From positions 31,719 through 95,718 of the forward strand of contig NZ_BMTO01000005.1 in the NCBI RefSeq assembly GCF_014649715.1: DNA of 64,000 nucleotides, written 5' to 3'. The stretch is from Streptomyces lateritius (GTDB taxonomy: Bacteria > Actinomycetota > Actinomycetes > Streptomycetales > Streptomycetaceae). Both the position numbers and the translations under genes were made by a program. The notes beneath the pieces were generated by a model, which saw only the letters and a program-made list of their open reading frames with translations, was not told the origin of the DNA and searched no databases. Every line of letters begins with the position of its first letter. The first letter of the stretch is position 1. Below are positions 25,772 to 36,728 of this stretch, piece by piece.

Positions 25772-27763
25772 TCAGCCACCCACATGGATGCCGGGGCGGC
25801 GGTCGGGGTCGGATTCGTGTTTGCGGATGATCTCCCTGGTGACGGGGGCGGTGTCGCCGCGACCGAGGAGGAAGTAGCGGAACATGTGCTTCAGGGGACT
25901 GCCTTCGGCCCAGGCGAAGTAGCAGTGCGGCTGGACACCGGTCGTGTCGCGCAGGGCCAGGAGGATCGCGGCGATGGCGTTCGGGGCGGCCGGGGCCTCG
26001 GCGCGCAGGATCCGGTAGCCCTCGACCTCGACGCCGTGGACGGCGAGGGTCTCGCTGAAGTCGGAGGGGTCGACCACGTCGATCTCCAGGAACAGAACGT
26101 CGGCCGGGCCGGGCACCGGATTCGTACCGCGCTGTTCGCGTTCCTTGGCGGAGTACTCGGCGCTGTCGCCGGCCTGACGGCGGTTGGCGATGATGTTGAT
26201 CGCGTTGTCGTGGGCCAGGGTGTCGGTGATGAACCCGCGGGCGGCCGGGTCGAAGAGGATGCGGTCGGCGCGCAGCTCGGTGGTGCGGGACACGCGCGAG
26301 ATCAGAGACACCACGATGATGCCGGCGATAAAGAAGCCGGAGATGGTGATGCCGTCCGGCTTGTCGACGATGTTGTGGACCAGGGCGTAGAGCAGGACCA
26401 GGGTCAGCAGCGCGAACCCGGCGGCGACCAAGCGGCGGCCGCGGCGAGCCACGGAGATGGTCACCGCGAAGGCGCCGGAGACCATCATGGCCAGGATGCC
26501 GGTGGCGTACGCGCCGGCCTGGGCGTCGACGTCGGCGTCGAAGGCGATGGTGATCACAATGCACAGGGCGGTGTAGACGATCACCACGGGCCGTACCGCG
26601 CGTCCCCACTCCGGGGCCATGCCGTAGTCGGGAAGGTAGCGGGGAACGATGTTGACAAGCCCCGCCATGGCGGACGCGCCGGCGAACCACAGGATCAGGA
26701 TGGTGCTGATGTCGTAGACGGTGCCGAACGCCTCCCCGACATGCTCGTGGGCCAGCCAGGCCAGGGCGCGGCCGTTGGCCGCGCCGCCCGGCTGGAACTC
26801 CTTCTCGGGGATGAGGACGGTGGTGACGAAGCTCGCGGCCAGCAGATAGACGCTCATGATGAGCGCGGCGCTGGTCAGCAGCTTGCGGGTGTTGTGGACG
26901 CGTGAACGGAGCCGTTCCTCGTCGTCCCGACCGTCGGCGGACACGAGGGGCATCATGCTCACCCCGGTCTCGAAGCCGGACAGGCCCAGGACGAGCAACG
27001 GGAACGCGAGGAGCGCCGGCGTCAGCAGGTCGCCGAAACCACGTCCGCCCCCGACGAGCGCGTCAGTCCAGGCGGAGAACGCCCCCGGGGTGGTGAACAC
27101 ATGGACCATGCCGACGGCGACGATCACCGCGTTGAGTGCCAGGAAGACGGCGACGAGGGGGATGGCCACGCTGACGGCTTCGCTGAAGCCGAGAAGGAAG
27201 ACACCGCCGAGCACCAGCAGCAGCGCCACCGTGAGGGCCACCTCGTGACCGTGCAGGGCCTCAGGGAAGAAGGGGTTCTCCACCACGTGGACGGAGGCGT
27301 CGGCCGTGGACAGGGTGATCGTGATGATCCACGACGTGGCCACGAAGCCGAGCAGGACCAGCACGAACAGCTTGCCCCACCAGAACGGCAGCAGATCCTC
27401 CAGCATCGCCACCGACCCGGCCCCGTGCGGGCTCTCCTTGGCCACGCGCCGGTACATGGGCAGCATGCCCAGCAGGGTCAGGGCCACGATCAACAACGTG
27501 GCCAGAGGGGACACCGCGCCCGCGGCGAGCGCGGCGATGGCCGGGACGTAGGCGAGGCTGGAGAAGTAGTCGACCCCGGTCAGGCACATCACCTTCCACC
27601 AGGCATGCGGTTGTGCGTGCCCCTCGCCGGCCGCCGGCCCGACGGCCTGCACCTGGTGGCGCAGCATCCACCGCGCCACACCTCCGGTCGGCCGGGGGCT
27701 GAGAGCGGGGCTGTCCACCACTTCTGGCACGGTCGGACCGTTCGCGTCCTTCATGTCCCCCAT
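25772..27763 (-). CDS. APC-superfamily permease with C-terminal soluble domain
   Basis: A 663-residue protein. The first ~500 residues hold about 12 hydrophobic segments starting with [25 protein letters not shown], typical of APC-type amino acid or cation transporters. The last ~150 residues are soluble. The length and tail recall KimA/KUP-type potassium importers, but the substrate cannot be set from sequence alone. ATG 27763 is preceded by AGGAAGGG; a second ATG at 27754 is close. It does not seem to share a transcript with the VanZ gene, which faces it. Confidence 0.78.
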   Translation of the reverse strand: MGDMKDANGPTVPEVVDSPALSPRPTGGVARWMLRHQVQAVGPAAGEGHAQPHAWWKVMCLTGVDYFSSLAYVPAIAALAAGAVSPLATLLIVALTLLGMLPMYRRVAKESPHGAGSVAMLEDLLPFWWGKLFVLVLLGFVATSWIITITLSTADASVHVVENPFFPEALHGHEVALTVALLLVLGGVFLLGFSEAVSVAIPLVAVFLALNAVIVAVGMVHVFTTPGAFSAWTDALVGGGRGFGDLLTPALLAFPLLVLGLSGFETGVSMMPLVSADGRDDEERLRSRVHNTRKLLTSAALIMSVYLLAASFVTTVLIPEKEFQPGGAANGRALAWLAHEHVGEAFGTVYDISTILILWFAGASAMAGLVNIVPRYLPDYGMAPEWGRAVRPVVIVYTALCIVITIAFDADVDAQAGAYATGILAMMVSGAFAVTISVARRGRRLVAAGFALLTLVLLYALVHNIVDKPDGITISGFFIAGIIVVSLISRVSRTTELRADRILFDPAARGFITDTLAHDNAINIIANRRQAGDSAEYSAKEREQRGTNPVPGPADVLFLEIDVVDPSDFSETLAVHGVEVEGYRILRAEAPAAPNAIAAILLALRDTTGVQPHCYFAWAEGSPLKHMFRYFLLGRGDTAPVTREIIRKHESDPDRRPGIHVGG

Positions 27764-28226
27764 CTGCCCTTCCTCGCTCCAGCCACGGACGTCTCCGTCA
27801 CCACACCCGCGGTGGCAACGATCAACGAGTATGCGACCGCGCTGTGGCACCCGCCCGCCAAGGCGACCCTGTCGATCGGGGTGCTCCGGGGCCACCGTGC
27901 CGCGAGCGACGGGCCGCATGCCGGGACGGGTGAGTGCCGCGAGGCGACCTCGCCGGTCACATTGAACTGCCGTGCAGGCAACCGCTGTTACTTCGGTGGG
28001 CGGGCTTCGGGCGGCAGCGCGAACCGAGCGCGAATCGCACGATCGGGTCCCCGGCGACCCCGCAGCGGTCACACGATGGCGAGACCGGTCACCCGGCCGA
28101 GGAGACGCCAGATCCTGTCGCATTCTTAACGTCGGGGAGAGCCGGGCGCCCCGGCCACCGACCACCGATCGCCGGCCGCGCGACACGGCCGGCGACGTAC
28201 CGGTGACGTACTGGTGACCGGGGTGC
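27764..28226. other. 463-bp leader/intergenic region upstream of the permease
   Basis: No supported gene. On the minus strand it is the leader of the permease gene. It contains G-rich paired segments, including GCCGGGGACCC, but no complete riboswitch could be drawn. An open frame continues from the permease but has no domain content. Confidence 0.4.
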
Positions 28227-30473
28227 TCAGTCCACGAGGTGCGGCTCGCGCTCCGCCTTCTCCCGCGCCGGCCGCCCGGACGGGGCGGGCGTCAGCTTCT
28301 CGCCCTCGACGTCGATGTTCGGCAGGAGCCGGTCGAGCCACCTGGGCAGCCACCAGGCGGACCTGCCCAGCAGGGCGAACAGGGCGGGCACGACGGCCAT
28401 GCGGACGACGAAGGCGTCGAAGAGGACAGCCGTCGCGAGGCCAAAGCCGATCATCTTGACGAAGTCGTTGTCCTCCATGATGAAGCCGGAGAAGACGCTG
28501 GTCATGATGACGGCGGCAGCGCTGACCACCCGGCCGCTGTGGCGGAATCCCGTGACGACCGCCTCGCCGGGGCGAGCGCCGTGGACGTACGCCTCCCGCA
28601 TCCGGCTCACCAGGAACACCTCGTAGTCCATCGCCAGGCCGAACACGACTCCGATCATGAAGATCGGCATGGTGCTCATCACCGGGCCCGGCTGGTCCAC
28701 GCCGATGACGTCGGCGAGCCAGCCCCACTGGAAGACGGCGACGACCGCGCCGAGGGCGGCGGCCACCGAGAGCAGGAAGCCGAGCGCCGCTTTGAGGGGG
28801 ACGAGTACGGAGCGGAAGACCACCATCAGCAGCAGGAACGCCAGGCCGACGACCAGCCCCAGATACGGCAGCAGCGCGTCGTCCAGGGTCTGCGAGAAGT
28901 CGATGAACATCGCGGTCTGACCGGCGACCAGGATCTCGGAGGCGCCCGTCCGGGACTCCAGCCCGCCCGCCATGCCCCGCAGGGAGCGCACCAGGTCCTC
29001 GGTTCTCGCGTCGGCCGGACCGGTGTCGGGGATGACGTTGACGAGGGCGGTGTCGCCCGACGGGTTCGCGGTGGCGGGGGAGACGCCGGCGACTCCGGGG
29101 ATTTCCTCCAGCGCCGTACGGACCCGCGCCGCCGTCTTCTTCGCGTCCTTCGCCTCGACGGTGACTGTCAGCGGCCCGTTGAAACCGGGGCCGAAGGAGT
29201 CCGACAGCATGTCGTAGGCCTTGCGCTGCGTGGTCTGCGGGGCCATGGTGCCCTCGCCGGGCAGACCCAGTTCGAGGCCGGCGGCGGGCACGGCGACGGT
29301 GCCCAGGCTCACGACGCCGAGCAGCAGCACGGCGACCGGGTGACGTAGCACGAGACCGGCCCAGCGGGCGCCGAGGTTGGGCGTGCGGCGGGCCTCGCGC
29401 TTGGCGGCCCCGCGCTGCCGGCGCTTGGACAGCGGCTTGCCGGTGTGACGCCCGCGGTCCCTGCGGGCGAGCACCCTGACGGGCGCGAAGCCGAGGAGCG
29501 CCGGCACGAACGTGATCGCGACGAGTACGGCGACGGCGACCGTGCCGGCCGCGGTCAGGCCCATCTTGGTGAGCATCGGTACGTCCACCACCGCCAAGCC
29601 GGCCAGGGCGATGATCACGGTGAGTCCGGCGAAGACGACGGCCGAACCCGCGGTGCCCACGGCGCGGGAGGCGGCCTCCGTGCGCTCACGCCCCTCGGCG
29701 ATCTCGGCGCGGTAGCGGGAGACGATGAACAGGGCGTAGTCGATGCCGACGGCGAGACCGATCATCATCGCGAGCGTCGAGGTGGTGGACGACAGGCCGA
29801 GAGTGCTGCCGAGCGCGGTGATGCCGCTGATGCCGATGCCGACGCCGATCAGGGCCGTCAGCAGGGGCATCCCGGCGGCCACCAGGGAGCCGAAGGTGAG
29901 GAGCAGGACGACGGCGGAGATGAGGATGCCGATCTGCTCACCCGTGCCTCCCATCGTCTGCTCGATCTTGACGGCGTCGCCGCCCGCCTCGACGACGAGG
30001 CCCGTGCTCCGGGCCCGCTCCATGGCGTCGGTGAGACCGTCGTGTGCCGCGTCGGTCAGCTCGGTGGCCTGCGCCTCGTACGTGACGTACGCGTACGTCG
30101 TCGTACCGTCGCCGCTCACGGCATCGGCCTTGAACGGGTCGGGCACGCCCGCGACTTGAGGCATCTTGGCCAGGTCGGACACGAGCCGCTCGACCTGCGC
30201 CCTGCGGGCGGGGGAGGTGATCTTCTCGGCGCCGGGGGCGCGGATGACGACGCGGGCGGCGGCGCCGTCGGCGCGGGCGTCCGGGAACTTGTGCTGGAGG
30301 AGGTCGAACGCCTTCTGCGACTCCGTGCCAGGCATCGAGAAGGTGTCGGCGGGCGGGGCGGCGGCGGTGGAGGCGGCGAAGCCCGCGCCGACGAGGGCCA
30401 GGAGCCACAGGAGGACGATAAGGCCCCGCCGTCGGAAGGCGAAGCGGCCCAGTGAGGAGAGGAACGTAGCCAC
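28227..30473 (-). CDS. MMPL/RND-family membrane exporter
   Basis: A 748-residue transporter with the MMPL layout: one N-terminal span (~15-35), a large outer domain, five or six spans, then the same pattern again. Family motifs include [20 protein letters not shown] and, in the second half, [19 protein letters not shown], the segments bearing the Asp residues that carry protons. MMPL exporters move lipids, siderophores or natural products. It lies 141 bp downstream of the P450-ferredoxin pair on the same strand, so it may export the P450 product or protect from its substrate. The GTG start has a weak ribosome site. Confidence 0.87.
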   Translation of the reverse strand: MATFLSSLGRFAFRRRGLIVLLWLLALVGAGFAASTAAAPPADTFSMPGTESQKAFDLLQHKFPDARADGAAARVVIRAPGAEKITSPARRAQVERLVSDLAKMPQVAGVPDPFKADAVSGDGTTTYAYVTYEAQATELTDAAHDGLTDAMERARSTGLVVEAGGDAVKIEQTMGGTGEQIGILISAVVLLLTFGSLVAAGMPLLTALIGVGIGISGITALGSTLGLSSTTSTLAMMIGLAVGIDYALFIVSRYRAEIAEGRERTEAASRAVGTAGSAVVFAGLTVIIALAGLAVVDVPMLTKMGLTAAGTVAVAVLVAITFVPALLGFAPVRVLARRDRGRHTGKPLSKRRQRGAAKREARRTPNLGARWAGLVLRHPVAVLLLGVVSLGTVAVPAAGLELGLPGEGTMAPQTTQRKAYDMLSDSFGPGFNGPLTVTVEAKDAKKTAARVRTALEEIPGVAGVSPATANPSGDTALVNVIPDTGPADARTEDLVRSLRGMAGGLESRTGASEILVAGQTAMFIDFSQTLDDALLPYLGLVVGLAFLLLMVVFRSVLVPLKAALGFLLSVAAALGAVVAVFQWGWLADVIGVDQPGPVMSTMPIFMIGVVFGLAMDYEVFLVSRMREAYVHGARPGEAVVTGFRHSGRVVSAAAVIMTSVFSGFIMEDNDFVKMIGFGLATAVLFDAFVVRMAVVPALFALLGRSAWWLPRWLDRLLPNIDVEGEKLTPAPSGRPAREKAEREPHLVD

Positions 30474-30614
30474 GGTGGTGGAAGTCCTGTCGGTGAGTGG
30501 AGAACGGGTGTTGGGGCGAGTCGTGGAGCACGGCGGGAGACGGTCGCGCCTCGGCCGGCGGGAGGGGCGGGTCGCTCAGAGGTGACACGCGCGTACGGTG
30601 GCGCTCACCCCTGC

Positions 30615-30830
30615 TTACGGGGCGGTGGAGGATCCCCGCTCCGTGACGGTGATGACGGCGGCCGGGCACACACCGGCGGCGACGTGGACGGCCGCGTGCC
30701 GTTCCCGGGGCGGCCGGGCGTTCAGCAGGACGACCAGGCCCTCGTCCTCGTCCTGGTCGAAGACCTCCGGGGCGGTCAGGGCACACATTCCGGCGCCGAG
30801 GCACCGGTCGCGGTCGACGCGGATGTCCAT
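30615..30830 (-). CDS. [3Fe-4S] ferredoxin
   Basis: A 71-residue ferredoxin of the type that feeds actinobacterial P450s. Three cluster Cys are visible: RCLGAGMC and a later VCP. The usual fourth Cys position is Ala or Gly, which predicts a [3Fe-4S] cluster. It starts 4 bp after the P450 stop, with GAGGAC of the P450 end serving as its ribosome site, so the two are made together. It would pass electrons from a ferredoxin reductase encoded elsewhere. Confidence 0.92.
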   Translation of the reverse strand: MDIRVDRDRCLGAGMCALTAPEVFDQDEDEGLVVLLNARPPRERHAAVHVAAGVCPAAVITVTERGSSTAP

Positions 30831-30834
30831 GGGA

Positions 30835-32097
30835 TCAGTCCTCGTCCCAGGTGACCGGCAGCCGGTGCACGCCGTAGATGCTCATGTTCGTCCGCAGGGG
30901 CACCTCCTCGGCCGGCACGTCGAGCCGCAGCGTGGGGAACCGCCTCAGCAGCGCGGGCAGGGCCACCGTCATCTCGACACGGGCCAACTGCTGGCCCAGG
31001 CACTGGTGGATGCCGTGTCCGAAGCCCAGGTGTCCCGTGGCCTTGCGGTGCACGTCGAGGACGTCCGGGTCGGGGAATCTCTCCGGGTCACGGTTGGCCG
31101 CCTCGAGCGAGAGGGTGACGCTCTCGCCCGCCCTGATCAGCTGTCCCTCCAGTTCGACGTCCTCCAGCGCGGACTTCACGCTGGTGTGGGCGATGGTCAG
31201 ATACCGCATCAACTCCTCGACGGCCTGGGGGGCGAGGTCCGGGTCGGTGCGCAGAGCCTCGGCCTGGGGGGGGTTGCTGAGCAGCGCGAACGTCCCGTGG
31301 GCGATCATGTTCGCGGTGGTGTCGAGCCCCGCGGCGAGCAGGAAGCCGCCGACGCCGACGAGTTCCTCGTCGGTGAGATCGGACTCCTGGACCAGGTCGC
31401 CGAGCAGGTCGTCGGAGGGCGCTGCCCGCTTGGCGGCGACCAACTCGCCCATGTACTTCTCGAGTCCGACGAAGGCGGCGTACCGGTCCTCGGGGCTCAC
31501 GTCCATGGACATGAGCGTGTGGGCGTGATTCTGGAAACGCTCGCGGTCGTCGTAGGGCACGCCGAGCAGCTCGCAGATCATCAGCGCGGGAAGGGGCCGG
31601 GCGAACGCCTCGACCAGGTCGGTGCCCGGGCCGCGGCGCTCCATCGCGTCCAGGTGCTCGGTGGTGATCGCGGCGACCCGGTCGGAGAGCCGGCGCATCC
31701 GGCGGACGGTGAACCTGCCCATGAGCAGCCGCCGGAAGCGGGTGTGTTCGGGAGCGTCCATCCCGGTCATGTCGCCGACGGGGGCGGGCGGCAGGGGGCC
31801 CTCGGGGCCGCCGGGGAAGGGGTAGTGCATCAGCTCGTACCGCGAGCTGAAGCGCGGATCCCCCATGATCGAGCGGACGGTGGCGTAGCCGGTGGCCAGC
31901 CGGCCGACGTGCCCGTCGGGATATGTCATCCGGGCCAGCGGCCTCACCTCGCGCAGGTCCGCCAGCCCGGCGGGCGGGTCGAAGGGGCAGCCGGCGGCAC
32001 GCTGTGTGGGGAGCGTGACGGGCTCGGTGACCTCCGTGGTCCGAGGGGTCCGGGTGGCCCGGGTGGTCTCGGGCCGGGTCGACGGTTCGTGCTGCAC
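30835..32097 (-). CDS. Cytochrome P450
   Basis: A 420-residue soluble bacterial P450. The I helix has [13 protein letters not shown], the ExxR motif is [12 protein letters not shown], and the heme-binding loop is [17 protein letters not shown] with the Cys ligand. [12 protein letters not shown] and the ferredoxin partner recall the CYP105 family, known for broad substrate use, but the substrate is unknown. GTG 32097 follows GGAGG five bases upstream. The order P450-ferredoxin-MMPL on one strand suggests oxidation followed by export. Confidence 0.92.
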   Translation of the reverse strand: MQHEPSTRPETTRATRTPRTTEVTEPVTLPTQRAAGCPFDPPAGLADLREVRPLARMTYPDGHVGRLATGYATVRSIMGDPRFSSRYELMHYPFPGGPEGPLPPAPVGDMTGMDAPEHTRFRRLLMGRFTVRRMRRLSDRVAAITTEHLDAMERRGPGTDLVEAFARPLPALMICELLGVPYDDRERFQNHAHTLMSMDVSPEDRYAAFVGLEKYMGELVAAKRAAPSDDLLGDLVQESDLTDEELVGVGGFLLAAGLDTTANMIAHGTFALLSNPPQAEALRTDPDLAPQAVEELMRYLTIAHTSVKSALEDVELEGQLIRAGESVTLSLEAANRDPERFPDPDVLDVHRKATGHLGFGHGIHQCLGQQLARVEMTVALPALLRRFPTLRLDVPAEEVPLRTNMSIYGVHRLPVTWDED

Positions 32098-32240
32098 GTG
32101 TCCTCCGTGGAGAGTGCTGAGGGAAAGTCAGGGCGCGACGACGGAAGAAGGCATGGCTGTCCCGTCCTCTTGGTACTGGTGTGTTCTCGCGCGGGTGGTC
32201 GGTGAGGGTGGAGTGGTGTACGGCTGGGGGCGACGGGCGG

Positions 32241-32732
32241 TCAGCGGGCCCGGCAGCCCGGCTCCAGGGCACGGGCCACCGCACGGACGAGCCAGGCGTT
32301 GACGGACAGTGCCCCCAGGCCGGCCGCCTCCTCCACGCGGGCCTTCAAGGGCGCCGGGAGCCGGAAGTTGATGCGGGCCGTACCACCTTCGTCGCCGTCC
32401 GCCGCAAGTGGTGCCATTGGCGCCATCGGTGGCGCCACCGGCATGCCCAGCTCGGCCGGAATCTCGCCGGAGCCCTCCGCGGCGGGCGGTGCCGGTGCCG
32501 TCACCACGAACTCGGGATCCAGCCCCCGTAGCCGTACGTCCACCGAAACCGGCGTCAGGGCGCGCGTGATCTCCGCCGATGCGGCGGACAGCGCGTCCAG
32601 GAACGCCAGCCGGGAGGCCGCCTCCAGAGGGGCGGCCAGTCGTTCGGCAAGGGCGCGCGCATCGTCACCGCCGACGTTCGCGGCGACCGCGAGCTCATGA
32701 CGGAGGCGCTCGACGTAGGGGGTCAGCTCCAT
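32241..32732 (-). CDS. Ribbon-helix-helix DNA-binding regulator
   Basis: A 163-residue protein. The N-terminal ~70 residues are helical, a Pro/Ala/Met-rich linker follows (~80-110), and the C terminus (~118-158) is a ribbon-helix-helix domain: ARINFRLPAPLKARVEEAA, then SVNAWLVRAVARAL. This is the Arc/HicB-antitoxin type of fold, but no toxin gene lies next to it. Three phased palindromes just upstream suggest self-repression. ATG 32732 has no clear ribosome site because the first palindrome occupies it. The P450 gene lies downstream on the same strand (143 bp). Confidence 0.78.
   Translation of the reverse strand: MELTPYVERLRHELAVAANVGGDDARALAERLAAPLEAASRLAFLDALSAASAEITRALTPVSVDVRLRGLDPEFVVTAPAPPAAEGSGEIPAELGMPVAPPMAPMAPLAADGDEGGTARINFRLPAPLKARVEEAAGLGALSVNAWLVRAVARALEPGCRAR
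32409..32437. promoter_or_regulatory. Intragenic cluster of three TGGYGCCA sites
   Basis: TGGTGCCA (32409-32416), TGGCGCCA (32418-32425) and TGGCGCCA (32430-32437) lie inside the linker of the ribbon-helix-helix gene and match the octamers of its upstream operator. They encode the Met-Ala-Pro repeats, so the match could be a codon effect. Confidence 0.35.
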
Positions 32733-32738
32733 GGGCTT

Positions 32739-32785
32739 ATGGTGGCACCATTATGGCGCCACTGCAAGCCTATGTGGCACCACAT
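32739..32785. promoter_or_regulatory. Phased triple palindrome, likely autoregulatory operator
   Basis: Three octamers, TGGCACCA (32743), TGGCGCCA (32754) and TGGCACCA (32775), are spaced 11 and 21 bp, that is one and two DNA turns. The outer ones extend to the perfect palindromes ATGGTG-G-CACCAT (32739-32751) and ATGTGG-CA-CCACAT (32772-32785). This is what ribbon-helix-helix proteins bind cooperatively. It lies 6 bp upstream of that gene's start. Confidence 0.65.
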
Positions 32786-32928
32786 GGCATCGGTCCGTCC
32801 CTCCATGGGCTGCCAGTGCGGCGTCGTGGAGCTGGCGGACGGGCCGACCCGGCCCCACCCCCGCCGCCCGCCGGGCGGGACGGACGGCGACCACGCCGGA
32901 GCGGAGGGAGGGCCGGCGGCGTCCCCGC

Positions 32929-33237
32929 TCAGGGCCTCGGATCGATGCGCTTCCAGCGTGGGCGGGCATCGGCGCCGCGGCGGCCGGCGACCGAGGCGCA
33001 GCGTGGGCAGACCCGCCGTACGCGGTCCGCGGCGCCGCCCGACTCCGGGAACGTGTCGGCCCACGCGACGTGGGCGAAGCGCCGGAGCTGCGACCGGCTG
33101 AGGGACAGCCCGCACACCGTCTGGTTCAGACCCCGCTCCCAGGCATGCACCTCTCCGGAAGGCAGGCGCCGCCGGCCGTCGTCCTCGTCGATCCACTGTC
33201 CCGAGGCGGCCACCGCGTACCGCTGCGGATTCGGCAC
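32929..33237 (-). CDS. Small Cys-containing hypothetical protein
   Basis: A 102-residue protein with WERGLNQTVCGLSLSRSQLRRFAHVAWADTFP and, later, RVRRVCPRCASVAG. A lone Cys followed by CPxC could form a metal site. The sequence pattern looks like a real, conserved Streptomyces protein, not an out-of-frame product, but no function is known. ATG 33237 starts 3 bp after the stop of the preceding gene, so it belongs to the decayed hydrolase operon. Confidence 0.55.
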   Translation of the reverse strand: MPNPQRYAVAASGQWIDEDDGRRRLPSGEVHAWERGLNQTVCGLSLSRSQLRRFAHVAWADTFPESGGAADRVRRVCPRCASVAGRRGADARPRWKRIDPRP

Positions 33238-33240
33238 GGG

Positions 33241-33618
33241 TCAGCGTCCTCTCCGCTGCGCGGAGGTGAGCGCCGTACCGACGCCCACGCGGCGAGCGTG
33301 CCGGACGCCGTCCTCCTCGGAGGCCGCGCGCAGCATGCCGCAGCCGGCGAACAGCAGGAGGCCCCCGCTGGTCTTCTGCGGCCACTCGTCGGAGACAGGG
33401 CCGTAGCCGCGCGCGAAGGTCCGGCACGAGACCAGGGGCCAGGCGCCGCCGACCACGTGGAACAGGCCCTGGGCGCGGGCCACCGTCCGTGGATCACGGC
33501 GTGGAAGCTCGGTTCCGACACGGCGCACCGGGCACCTCCCGGAGGAACTCTGGCCCCTTCCCGCTGCCCACCGCCGACGGAGGCAAACAACGTCTCCCCA
33601 CCCGGGCGGGGCGGTCAT
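33241..33618 (-). CDS. Hypothetical protein, possibly decayed
   Basis: A 125-residue frame whose ATG overlaps the stop of the hydrolase pseudogene (ATGA). Residues ~45-115 look protein-like (QGLFHVVGGAWPLV, then KTSGGLLLFAGCGMLR and ARRVGVGTAL), while the first ~40 residues are Arg-rich and unconvincing. The end after GTALT is abrupt. It may be a truncated gene beside a known pseudogene. Function unknown. Confidence 0.4.
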   Translation of the reverse strand: MTAPPGWGDVVCLRRRWAAGRGQSSSGRCPVRRVGTELPRRDPRTVARAQGLFHVVGGAWPLVSCRTFARGYGPVSDEWPQKTSGGLLLFAGCGMLRAASEEDGVRHARRVGVGTALTSAQRRGR

Positions 33619-34276
33619 GGCCGGTCCCGGTGGCGGCAGCCGGTCGGCACCGGGGCGGGCTCCGGACCGGGCACGACGGTGGTGGTCAGGGTGCCCGATG
33701 TTTCGGCCGTGAGGGAGACGGTGTCGCCCGGCCTCAGGGGCGGCGGGCACTGCTCGCCTCACCGGCCCCACAGTTCGGCGGGGCGGCCGCCGTTGCCGCA
33801 GATGCCGGAGCCGAGGACGTCGCCGGGCATGACGCGGACGCCCCGGCGCGGGTAGGTGGTCACCTCCTCGAACGTCCGGCTCATGGGGGACAGCAGGTCG
33901 TCGCCGACCCTCTCCCCGTCGAGCTCGGCCGCCAGGACGAGGCGGAGGAAGCCGTCGGTGTCGCGGTACGGCTCCAGCTCGTCGGATGTCGCGAGGTAGG
34001 GGCCGAGGGTGGTGGCGGTGTCCTCGCCGTTGCCAAGCCCGAGGGCCACCTTCGTCTCGGCCGACTGCAGGTCGGGCGCGGACCAGTCGTCGAAGACGTG
34101 CAGCCGGCGATGTGGTCGCGGGCCTGCTCCGGGGCGAGGTCTCGGCCCCCGCGGCCGATGACGGCAGCCGCCTCGAGCTCGAAGTCGAGCACCGTCGAAC
34201 CCGTGAGACGGCGGCACGGGTAGGCAGGCACCTCGCACCGCCACCGACGGGCGAGCGTGAGGGTCCGGTCGGCCAC
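33615..34276 (-). pseudogene. Fumarylacetoacetate-hydrolase-family pseudogene
   Basis: Parts of one hydrolase are split between frames. From 34276 the first frame reads LDFELEAAAVIGRGGRDLAPEQ and EQARDHIAG; the protein then continues in another frame at about 34105 with VFDDWSAPDLQ through TFEEVTTYPRRGVRVMPGDVLGSG. A TGA at 33759-33761 interrupts that frame after ELWGR, and the homology goes on in the same frame with PPPLRPGDTVSLTAETSG to the stop at 33615. So there is one frameshift and one nonsense codon (CGA to TGA would fit), and the N-terminal ~80 residues of the family are missing. It would have been a cytoplasmic C-C bond hydrolase. Confidence 0.8.
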
Positions 34277-34301
34277 GGGTGCGGCCGACCGGACCCCCGG
34301 C

Positions 34302-36563
<2,262 letters not shown>

Positions 36564-36636
36564 CTACGAGACACACGCAGAGCACCCCGAGTCAGAAAAG
36601 GCGGGCGTTTTCCGGGCGTCGTCCCGCAGGCCGGAA

Positions 36637-36677
36637 CAGGTGAGGCCCCGGGGGAAGATCCTCCGGGGCCTCACCTG
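36637..36677. terminator. Strong hairpin terminator between protease gene and katG
   Basis: CAGGTGAGGCCCCGG (36637-36651) pairs with CCGGGGCCTCACCTG (36663-36677), a perfect 15-bp stem with an 11-nt loop. On the minus strand it lies 52 nt after the protease stop and before katG, and should insulate the two. Confidence 0.8.
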
Positions 36678-36728
36678 CTCCACGTGCGTCCGGTCGTGCC
36701 GTTCGGGCATGGCCGGTTCGCCGCAGGG

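Noticed and set aside
27764..28226. Possible c-di-AMP (ydaO-type) riboswitch before the permease
   Set aside because: A GCCGGGGACCC stretch is suggestive and KimA-type importers often have this riboswitch, but I could not find the matching conserved GGGUGAA-type element or draw the fold. An Rfam covariance search would decide.
32241..32732. Toxin-antitoxin pair
   Set aside because: The RHH domain resembles HicB-type antitoxins, but no small toxin-like gene is adjacent on either side.
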